Assembly (NCBI GenBank): GCA_965149945.1
Contig: CBCTTQ010000045.1
Span: forward strand, 1 to 7,424
DNA length: 7,424 nt
Source: JAHZFN01 sp965149945
GTDB taxonomy: Bacteria; Bacillota; Dehalobacteriia; UBA4068; UBA4997
Direction: 5' to 3'
Part shown: piece by piece, positions 1 to 5,417 of the stretch
How positions within the stretch are numbered: position 1 is the stretch's first letter
How the letters are laid out: each line of letters opens with the position of its first letter
The notes under the pieces: generated by a model
Database searches by the model: none
Told to the model about the DNA's origin: nothing
What the model saw: the letters and a program-made list of their open reading frames with translations, nothing else
Program-made: the position numbers and the translations under genes

Positions 1-87
1 TTTATATATAATGTAAATGAATAATAAACATGGTTTCGTTTATTTTTTCTTGTCATCAATTTAAACAATAATTGGAGGTGTATTTTT
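1..87 (+). promoter_or_regulatory. Leader region of the alcohol dehydrogenase gene with a possible -10 box
   Basis: A perfect TATAAT lies at 7-12 in a very AT-rich stretch; its -35 partner would fall left of the window, so the promoter cannot be confirmed. An inverted repeat, AATAAAC at 23-29 and GTTTATT at 38-44 with an 8-nt loop, is followed directly by TTTT at 45-48. It could be a weak operator, a leader hairpin, or the tail of a terminator for an upstream gene. A strong ribosome binding site, GGAGGTG at 74-80, stands 7 nt before the ATG at 88. The parts are read directly; their regulatory roles are inferred. Confidence 0.4.
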
Positions 88-1203
88 ATGAACGTTAAAT
101 CCAAATCTGCTGTACTGCGTGGTTATCATTCTCCTTTTTTGATTGAAGAATTGGAATGGGACGATCCCCGCGATGATGAAATCGCGGTTCGTATTGTCGC
201 TTGCGGTGTGTGCCATTCGGATTATCACTGTATTGACGGCGGCTATCCCATTGATTATGACAATTATGCGATGCTGGCCGGTCATGAAGGGGTGGCCATT
301 GTGGAAAAATGCGGTAAAAATGTAACGAGGGTGCAGGAAGGCGATCATATCGTCATGAGCTGGATGGCTTCCTGCGGTCACTGTGAATGGTGCGTAAGAG
401 GTCTGGGTCAACTCTGCGACCGCGGCAGTCGTTTGATGGACGGCGCCAGAGATGACGGTACCTATCGTGTACGGGACAAAAACGGCAGAGATTTGTGGCA
501 GCTGTCTTTCTTGGGCGGTTTCAGCGATTATGCCGTAATTCCCGAAGATTGCGTTATCAAAATCGACAAAGACTTACCTATGGAAAAAATGCCTATCGTC
601 GGCTGTCGGATTCCCACCGGTTGGGGCGCGGTTGTTAATACTGCCGGCGCTCGCCAAGGTTGTACCGGTTTGGTTGTCGGATTGGGCGGCGTCGGTATGA
701 GCGCTATTCAAGGCTTACAATCTGTCGGCGCTAAAGTTATTATTGCCGCTGATTGTGTAGACAAAGAACAGTGGGCACGGGAATTTGGCGCGACGCATTT
801 CATCAATACCTCCAAACAGGATTTGGTGGAAGAAGTGTACAAAATCACTGGCATCGGCGTTGATTATGCGTTTGAATGTATCGGTTTGGGCCATTTACAA
901 ACTCAGTGTATTCAGTCCATCCACAAAGGCGGTCATGTGGTTTTTGCCGGTGTTGCTTCCATTGAACAAAAAGGCATAGAAGTGGATCTGAACAAATTGA
1001 CACTATATCAACAGCATATCCACGGTACCTGTTACGGCGGCAGAAGCCCCTTTGAAATGGTGCCTCAGCTGATCGGAATGTACCGTGCGGGCAAGATTAA
1101 ATTTGACGAATTGATTACCAAGGAATATAAATTGGAACAAATCAACGAAGCTTATGAGGATATGTTGGCAGGAAGAAACATTTGTGGTGTTATTCGCTTC
1201 TAA
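88..1203 (+). CDS. Zinc-dependent alcohol dehydrogenase, probably a mycofactocin-linked (NDMA-dependent) nicotinoprotein
   Basis: This 371-residue medium-chain dehydrogenase should oxidise an alcohol to an aldehyde in the cytoplasm. The catalytic zinc ligands are visible as C42 (GVCHSD), H66 with E67 (GHE), and C173 (GCRIPTG). S44 and H47 fit the proton relay of horse liver ADH (Ser48, His51). The structural zinc site is C96, C99, C102 and C110. The nucleotide fold has the GLGGVG loop at 198-203 and an acidic D222 after the second strand, which favours NAD over NADP. Length and motifs fit the Rxyl_3153-type NDMA-dependent ADH family, which co-occurs with mycofactocin and holds its NAD(H) without release. 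A mftA-like gene 58 nt downstream supports that placement. The ATG at 88 is supported by GGAGGTG 7 nt upstream. The zinc ADH call is firm; nicotinoprotein behaviour is inferred from family and context, and the substrate cannot be read. Confidence 0.88.
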   Translation: MNVKSKSAVLRGYHSPFLIEELEWDDPRDDEIAVRIVACGVCHSDYHCIDGGYPIDYDNYAMLAGHEGVAIVEKCGKNVTRVQEGDHIVMSWMASCGHCEWCVRGLGQLCDRGSRLMDGARDDGTYRVRDKNGRDLWQLSFLGGFSDYAVIPEDCVIKIDKDLPMEKMPIVGCRIPTGWGAVVNTAGARQGCTGLVVGLGGVGMSAIQGLQSVGAKVIIAADCVDKEQWAREFGATHFINTSKQDLVEEVYKITGIGVDYAFECIGLGHLQTQCIQSIHKGGHVVFAGVASIEQKGIEVDLNKLTLYQQHIHGTCYGGRSPFEMVPQLIGMYRAGKIKFDELITKEYKLEQINEAYEDMLAGRNICGVIRF

Positions 1204-1208
1204 GAGGA

Positions 1209-1236
1209 TTGACTCATATTTGGTTTATTCGATAAT
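1209..1236 (+). promoter_or_regulatory. Putative sigma-70-type promoter for the precursor gene mftA
   Basis: TTGACT at 1209-1214 (5 of 6 matches to the -35 consensus) and GATAAT at 1231-1236 (5 of 6 to the -10) are 16 nt apart. They sit in the 58-nt gap between the dehydrogenase stop and mftA. Transcription would begin near 1243, leaving a leader of about 19 nt that still contains the ribosome binding site at 1250-1256. It would let the precursor be made independently of, or in excess over, the dehydrogenase. Function is inferred from sequence alone. Confidence 0.5.
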
Positions 1237-1249
1237 GAAAAAAAACAGT

Positions 1250-1256
1250 GAGGTGA
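1250..1256 (+). promoter_or_regulatory. Ribosome binding site that fixes the mftA start
   Basis: GAGGTGA stands 5 nt before the ATG at 1262. It selects that ATG over the in-frame ATG at 1235, which has no such site and would lie upstream of the inferred transcription start. The same GAGGTGA with the same 5-nt spacing precedes the GTG start at 3448. Confidence 0.75.
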
Positions 1257-1261
1257 TACAG

Positions 1262-1342
1262 ATGAGAGAAATTTTCAAGGACACGATGCCGGAAATCGAA
1301 ATTGAAGATCTGGCTATCGACGGTATCTGCGGGGTTTATTGA
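1262..1342 (+). CDS. mftA: Mycofactocin precursor peptide MftA
   Basis: A 26-residue peptide whose last eight residues are IDGICGVY. This is nearly the signature end of mycofactocin precursors, usually IDGMCGVY, with Ile for Met at residue 22. From the known pathway, the radical SAM enzyme MftC with MftB decarboxylates the final Tyr and crosslinks it to Val; MftE releases the Val-Tyr product; MftD oxidises it and MftF glycosylates it. V25 and Y26, the residues that become the cofactor, are intact. The leader is short and acidic (E3, D7, E11, E13, E15, D16), with an alternating IEIE stretch at 12-15 that could form the strand gripped by MftB. The start follows GAGGTGA at 1250-1256. No maturase gene is in the window. 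The gene sits between a putative client dehydrogenase and the FadH/OYE-ETF genes, all of which fit a mycofactocin context. An upstream in-frame ATG at 1235 would give 35 residues but is less likely. Confidence 0.9.
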   Translation: MREIFKDTMPEIEIEDLAIDGICGVY

Positions 1343-1351
1343 CAAAAATGC

Positions 1352-1376
1352 GGGGACGCCGCTTGGCGGCGCCCCC
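1352..1376 (+). terminator. GC-rich hairpin just after mftA, possible attenuator or 3'-end stabiliser
   Basis: The arms CGCCGC (1357-1362) and GCGGCG (1366-1371) pair perfectly around a TTG loop. After one A-C mismatch, GGGG (1352-1355) pairs with CCCC (1373-1376). The hairpin starts 9 nt after the mftA stop. What follows is CT-rich (TCCTCCCTCG) rather than a T run, so it is not a classical intrinsic terminator. It may leak, allowing read-through into the flavoprotein genes, or protect the 3' end of a short mftA transcript. The structure is seen; the role is inferred. Confidence 0.5.
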
Positions 1377-1414
1377 TCCTCCCTCGTGAAATAAGTCACA
1401 ATAGTGGAGAAAAG

Positions 1415-1450
1415 AGATTTTTGGAAAAATCTGAATTTTATGATAATTTT
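1415..1450 (+). promoter_or_regulatory. AT palindrome and possible promoter ahead of the flavoprotein operon
   Basis: AGATTTTT (1415-1422) and AAAAATCT (1425-1432) form a perfect 8-bp inverted repeat around GG. Ten bases further, GATAAT at 1442-1447 resembles a -10 box. The best -35 candidate, TTGGAA at 1421-1426, has only 4 of 6 matches and a short 15-nt spacer, and it lies inside the palindrome. A regulator bound there would cover such a promoter. The palindrome is a direct observation; the promoter and operator roles are tentative. The rest of the 1343-1498 spacer holds the mftA hairpin, a small CCCG/CGGG stem at 1459-1471 and the ribosome binding site at 1488-1493. Confidence 0.3.
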
Positions 1451-1487
1451 GCTTGATTCCCGTTCTTCGGGTGAAACAGTAGGAAGC

Positions 1488-1493
1488 GGAGGG
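1488..1493 (+). promoter_or_regulatory. Ribosome binding site that sets the start of the first FadH/OYE gene
   Basis: GGAGGG at 1488-1493 is 5 nt from the ATG at 1499. The in-frame GTG at 1493 overlaps this site and cannot be served by it, so the ATG is preferred and the protein is two residues shorter than the longest open frame. Confidence 0.7.
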
Positions 1494-1498
1494 TGAGA

Positions 1499-3442
1499 AT
1501 GGTGACAAATCAACTTTTACAGGGAATTTCCATTGGTTCATACAGGCTGCAAACACCGACCGTCTTCGGTCCTCACCGTGCAAATTTTCCGGAGGGGCAT
1601 CTTCCCGGATCGCGGCGCGTCGCTTATTATGAGGAGCGTGCTAAAAATTCCGTAGGTATGATCGTTGTGGAAGGCGCCATGGTCTGTCCGGGCGAGTATC
1701 CCTATGACTGGGCATTAAATGTTTGGGAAGAAAACGCTGTCGCCGCGTATGAGAAGTTGGCGGCGACTCTTCATAAATATCATACTGTTGTGATCGGGGG
1801 ATTGAACCATTACGGAATGCAGGGGGACAGCAGTGTCACACGCAAGCCTCTTTGGGCTCCTTCTCCTGTGGCGGAAGTGAACAGCAACGAAATTCCGAAA
1901 ATTATGGATGAGGAAGATATTCAGTCGCTCGTCAGAGGTTTTGCTTTTGGCGCCGAGGTAATGAAAGCAGCCGGCTTGGACGGAGCGGAAGTCAATGCCG
2001 GACAATACAGTCTTTTGCGGCAGTTTTTATCAGGATTGACCAATTTTCGAGATGACGCTTACGGCGGTTCTTTGGAAAACAAATGCCGCGTTGTGGTAGA
2101 GGTACTGCGGGAAGTTCGTCGTACTTTGGGAACGGATCGGTTGCTGGGATTGCGCTTGTGTGCCGATGAGTATGCGCCGTGGGGCGGTATCCAACCGTCT
2201 GAAGCAAAGACCATTTTAAACTATTTGGCGGCTCAAGTACCGTTGGATTATGTGGCATTTGAAAACGGAGGCATTTACAGCACCAATATGACATTCGGCG
2301 GAGATGGTCAACCGGAAGACTATGGGTTGGCGGCGGCTCGGGAAGTCGGTTCCGAGCAAAAGGAACTTCCTCAGATTGTAGGCGGCTCGTTGGTCTCTTT
2401 GCCTCTTATGGAACAGGCGTTACAGGAATTTTCTTTGATTGATATTACCCGATCACTGATTGCGGATCCGAAACTTTTGAAAAAGGTTCAAGAAAATAAA
2501 GAAGAAGAAATCGTTCCTTGCATCCTTTGTAAAAGAGGTTGTCATACTCATGTCAACACCAATCCTGTAGTGGCTTGCAGCATGAATCCACGGGCGGGGG
2601 AGGAGAGTAAGCAGGAATTTCTTTTCGGTGCGGAGAGAAAAAACTTAGCGGTAATCGGTGGGGGACCGGCAGGAATGATGGCGGCGCTGAGCGGTCTGCG
2701 TGTCGGTCATTGTGTCACACTTTTTGAAAAAGAGCCGGAATTGGGAGGACATTATCGACAATTCGCCGCTTCTTCGCTTTCGTTACAACCGACAAAAGTG
2801 TTAACTTATTTTTTGAAAAATTTGACGTTCTATGAACAATCAGGTCAATTAACCATTCAATTGCAACATGTTTTTTCTCCGGAGGAAGCGGCAGGGTTTG
2901 ACGGAATGGTGGTGGCAACGGGCGCTTGTTATGAAGCGGGCGCTTATGCGGGAGACAGTAAAGCTATCTCTTTAGAACAAATTTTGAAAGGAAAGATTCC
3001 TTCCGGGCACCGCGCCGTGGTAGAAGACGCGTTGGGTGATCAACGGGCGGTAACTGCTTGCCGTTTGTTGATTCAAGCGGGGTATACGGTTTTTTTGGTG
3101 ACCAAAAACTCTTATCAAGGAGAAACATTGGTGAAAATCGGGGAATTCGCGGATTGGTTTAGGGAGATGCACACACTGGGAATTGAAAGTTTTACCGATT
3201 CCTTTGTGGGGTATGCGGGTCAAGACCGTTTGGAGATTGTCAACAAATATACAGAGACGCCTATTGTATTGCCGGGAGTGGACATTGTGGTTTCCGTTGC
3301 TGCTCCTCGAGTAAATCAGAAACTTTGGCGGCAACTGATCCATTGTTCTGTCCCTGTAATTTTAGCGGGAGATGCGGTGGCTCCCAGAAATTTGCAGGCG
3401 GCAATTCGGGAAGGATACGCCGCAATCGGAGAATTGAGGTGA
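1499..3442 (+). CDS. FadH/OYE-family iron-sulfur flavoprotein, first of two paralogues (mycofactocin-system type)
   Basis: A 647-residue cytoplasmic oxidoreductase with the layout of 2,4-dienoyl-CoA reductase and trimethylamine dehydrogenase. An FMN-binding barrel spans about 1-335 (YGGSLEN motif; R in TRSLIADP for the FMN phosphate). A 4Fe-4S site follows at C341, C344, C348 and C360, spaced C-x2-C-x3-C-x11-C. A dinucleotide-binding fold comes next, with GGGPAG at 387-392 and the acceptor loop FEKEPELGG, then a C-terminal GDAVAPR segment. Where classical OYEs have His-x-x-His and then Tyr in the barrel, this protein has N166, Q169 and S171, so its substrate chemistry probably differs from ordinary enoate or dienoyl-CoA reduction. 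R27 occupies the place of the flavin-linked Cys30 of trimethylamine dehydrogenase, so the FMN should be non-covalent. FadH/OYE pairs are a known companion of mycofactocin loci. The paralogue follows after 5 nt. Family is firm; substrate unknown. Confidence 0.85.
   Translation: MVTNQLLQGISIGSYRLQTPTVFGPHRANFPEGHLPGSRRVAYYEERAKNSVGMIVVEGAMVCPGEYPYDWALNVWEENAVAAYEKLAATLHKYHTVVIGGLNHYGMQGDSSVTRKPLWAPSPVAEVNSNEIPKIMDEEDIQSLVRGFAFGAEVMKAAGLDGAEVNAGQYSLLRQFLSGLTNFRDDAYGGSLENKCRVVVEVLREVRRTLGTDRLLGLRLCADEYAPWGGIQPSEAKTILNYLAAQVPLDYVAFENGGIYSTNMTFGGDGQPEDYGLAAAREVGSEQKELPQIVGGSLVSLPLMEQALQEFSLIDITRSLIADPKLLKKVQENKEEEIVPCILCKRGCHTHVNTNPVVACSMNPRAGEESKQEFLFGAERKNLAVIGGGPAGMMAALSGLRVGHCVTLFEKEPELGGHYRQFAASSLSLQPTKVLTYFLKNLTFYEQSGQLTIQLQHVFSPEEAAGFDGMVVATGACYEAGAYAGDSKAISLEQILKGKIPSGHRAVVEDALGDQRAVTACRLLIQAGYTVFLVTKNSYQGETLVKIGEFADWFREMHTLGIESFTDSFVGYAGQDRLEIVNKYTETPIVLPGVDIVVSVAAPRVNQKLWRQLIHCSVPVILAGDAVAPRNLQAAIREGYAAIGELR
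3436..3442 (+). promoter_or_regulatory. Ribosome binding site overlapping the upstream stop codon; selects a GTG start
   Basis: GAGGTGA contains the TGA stop (3440-3442) of the preceding gene and lies 5 nt before GTG at 3448. It matches the mftA site in sequence and spacing. No other start nearby is as well placed: TTG 3460 and ATG 3463 lack a site, and GTG 3439 lies inside it. Ribosomes ending the first FadH/OYE gene would be positioned to restart here, which suggests translational coupling of the two paralogues. Confidence 0.7.
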
Positions 3443-3447
3443 TTGAT

Positions 3448-5403
3448 GTGGATTATCCATTGATGCTGAGTCCCATTCGTTTGGGAAATGTGGAATTAAA
3501 AAATCGAGTAATTTTTTCGGCACATCTGACTAATATGGCAGAAAATCATCTCCCCAGTCGGAAACAGGCTTATTATTATATGGAACGAGCCAAAGGCGGG
3601 TGCGGATTGATTATTACGGAAGAAACCTCGGTTCATCCTACCGATTGGGCTTATGAAAAATTAATTGATGCCTTTCAGCCGGAAGTGGTTCCCGGATATC
3701 GCTTTATGACGGATCGGGTGCATCGCGGCGGAGCAAAAATTTTTTTGCAGTTGAATCATAACGGCGGACAGTGCGGCAGTGAACATTCTCGCAAACCTGT
3801 CTGGGCAGCGTCCAATGTGACCGATCCTCTTTTCGGGGAAACGGCTAAAGCCATCGATGAAATTGAAATTGCCGAGTTAGTTGATTATTATGCGCGATCA
3901 GCGGAATACGGCAAGTTGGGTGGATTTGACGGTATTGAGTTTCAAGGTTCCCATTCCTCTATTTTGCGACAGTTTCTTTCGCCTTATTCTAATAAAAGAA
4001 CAGATTGTTACGGAGGTTCTTTGGAAAATCGTTTTCGGATTGTACAAGAAGTAGCCAGTGCCGTGCGAAGTGTTATCGGTAGAGAAATGGCGTTGGGTAT
4101 TCGACTTTCCGGTGAGGAATACATTGACGGGGGATTGACCTTGGACGATACGGTAGAGATTGCCAAATTGGTAGATCAAAGCGGGTTGTTCGATTATATT
4201 AATGTCAGTGTGGGGATTGCGACACATAATCTGTTTCTGGTGGAAGGGCCGATGGCATTACCACCGGTTTTTGCGGCATATCTTTCTGCCGCCATAAAAA
4301 AAGCGGTTTCCATTCCCGTTGTGGCAGTTGGACGCATCAAAGATCCTAAACAGGCGGAGCAGGTACTGGCTAAAGGGATGGGAGATTTGGTGGGAATTGT
4401 CCGCGGACAGATCTCCGATCCCTATTTTGTAAAAAAAACAATAGAAGGTCGAGAAGATGAAATCAACGGCTGTCTCTCCTGTAACCAGGATTGTATCGGC
4501 AGAGTCGGACTGAACAAGCAAATCGGTTGTGTGCAAAATACTTTCATCGGCAAAGAGGAGATAATGAGCAATGATCGCTTGCCGCTCATTAAAAAGAGCA
4601 GAAAAATTGTTGTGGTCGGCGGCGGTCCTGCCGGTATGGAAGCCGCCATTACTGCCGCTCGCCGCGGACATCGAGTGGTGCTATTGGAAAAAAAGGATTC
4701 TCTGGGAGGCGCGATTCCGTTGGCATCTTCATTGCCGAAGCGGGCGGAATTGGGAGACAGCATCCGCAATCTCAGTACGCGATTGGAGTTAACCGATGTA
4801 CAGGTCAAATTAAATACTGAAGGTACCACGGAGAGCGTTTTAGCGGAAGCCCCGGATGCGGTCATTGTTGCTACCGGCGCTGTGGCGCAGCCTCATTGGC
4901 TGAAAGGCGATAATCGCAATGTATACGATGTAAGAGAGTGGCTGGAAAATCCTATCGATTTGGGAGACACTGTGGCCATTATTGATTATATCGGGTTTTT
5001 CCAAGGCGCCGGTACCGCGGAATTACTGGCGGATATGGGAAAACAGGTGCTTTATTTGACGGGGTCTTTGCAAGCCGGTCAGGGGTTGGGCAGAACTACC
5101 GATTTGGAACTTTGGCGAAAACGGGTGGTGCGAAAAGGCGTTCAGCTGATTCCGAATGTTTCTGTCATAGGAATTAAAGAACGAGAAATTTCTACTTCTG
5201 ATAATTATACCGGTGTGAATCAAGTTTATGAAGCAGATCATATTTTGATTGCCAATCCGAATCAGGCGAACAATCAGATCTATAGGCAGCTGAAACAAGC
5301 AGCCCCTGAGTTGCGGTTGTTTTTGGTGGGAGATGCTTGCGCTCCTCGTCGTTTGGAAAACGCCATTCATGAAGGATTTCAGGCAGCTATTGCCATTGAA
5401 TGA
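3448..5403 (+). CDS. FadH/OYE-family iron-sulfur flavoprotein, second of two paralogues (mycofactocin-system type)
   Basis: A 651-residue paralogue of the preceding protein with the same domain order and nearly the same motif positions. The FMN barrel spans about 1-335 (LSPIRLGN start, DCYGGSLENR, VGRIKDP). The 4Fe-4S ligands are C342, C345, C349 and C361. The dinucleotide loop GGGPAG is at 391-396, followed by LLEKKDSLGG, and GDACAPRRLENAIHEG closes the protein. In the active-site loop it has Q166, H169 and S171. One histidine of the OYE pair is kept, unlike its neighbour, but the usual Tyr is again Ser. L27 replaces the flavin-attaching Cys of trimethylamine dehydrogenase. The start is GTG at 3448, chosen for GAGGTGA at 3436-3442; the longer open frame to 3325 lies inside the previous gene. 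Trimethylamine dehydrogenase, of the same architecture, passes electrons to ETF, and an ETF alpha gene follows 14 nt downstream. Physiological partner and substrate are inferred, not shown. Confidence 0.86.
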   Translation: MDYPLMLSPIRLGNVELKNRVIFSAHLTNMAENHLPSRKQAYYYMERAKGGCGLIITEETSVHPTDWAYEKLIDAFQPEVVPGYRFMTDRVHRGGAKIFLQLNHNGGQCGSEHSRKPVWAASNVTDPLFGETAKAIDEIEIAELVDYYARSAEYGKLGGFDGIEFQGSHSSILRQFLSPYSNKRTDCYGGSLENRFRIVQEVASAVRSVIGREMALGIRLSGEEYIDGGLTLDDTVEIAKLVDQSGLFDYINVSVGIATHNLFLVEGPMALPPVFAAYLSAAIKKAVSIPVVAVGRIKDPKQAEQVLAKGMGDLVGIVRGQISDPYFVKKTIEGREDEINGCLSCNQDCIGRVGLNKQIGCVQNTFIGKEEIMSNDRLPLIKKSRKIVVVGGGPAGMEAAITAARRGHRVVLLEKKDSLGGAIPLASSLPKRAELGDSIRNLSTRLELTDVQVKLNTEGTTESVLAEAPDAVIVATGAVAQPHWLKGDNRNVYDVREWLENPIDLGDTVAIIDYIGFFQGAGTAELLADMGKQVLYLTGSLQAGQGLGRTTDLELWRKRVVRKGVQLIPNVSVIGIKEREISTSDNYTGVNQVYEADHILIANPNQANNQIYRQLKQAAPELRLFLVGDACAPRRLENAIHEGFQAAIAIE

Positions 5404-5417
5404 AAGGAGGAAATAAC

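Noticed and set aside
50..55. TTGTCA as a -35 box for the alcohol dehydrogenase
   Set aside because: The matching -10 position falls on the ribosome binding site and does not resemble TATAAT.
1154..1342. A 62-residue open frame ending in the mycofactocin precursor sequence
   Set aside because: Its first part overlaps the end of the alcohol dehydrogenase in another frame and has no ribosome binding site. Only the part from ATG 1262 is supported.
1235..1342. A 35-residue version of MftA starting at ATG 1235
   Set aside because: It has no ribosome binding site at a proper distance, the ATG overlaps the likely -10 box, and GAGGTGA sits ideally before 1262. It remains possible if transcription starts further upstream.
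1459..1471. A small CCCG/CGGG stem-loop before the first FadH/OYE gene
   Set aside because: Only four base pairs with a five-base loop; too weak alone to call a riboswitch or terminator.
1214..1583. Reverse-strand open frames (99 and 89 codons) covering mftA and the spacer
   Set aside because: Their products have no family resemblance, and they run across the hairpin, the palindrome and the start of a real gene.
3325..3447. An N-terminal extension of about 41 residues on the second FadH/OYE protein
   Set aside because: It lies wholly in the overlap with the previous gene in another frame, bears no family similarity, and the recognisable fold begins just after GTG 3448.
4258..4865. Two overlapping reverse-strand open frames of 137 and 147 codons
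   Set aside because: They lie antisense to well-supported coding sequence with clear 4Fe-4S and FAD motifs, show no recognisable domain, and overlap each other.
5400..5417. A six-residue longer start for the ETF alpha gene at ATG 5400
   Set aside because: This ATG overlaps the previous stop codon and lies before the AAAGGAGG site, which clearly serves ATG 5418.
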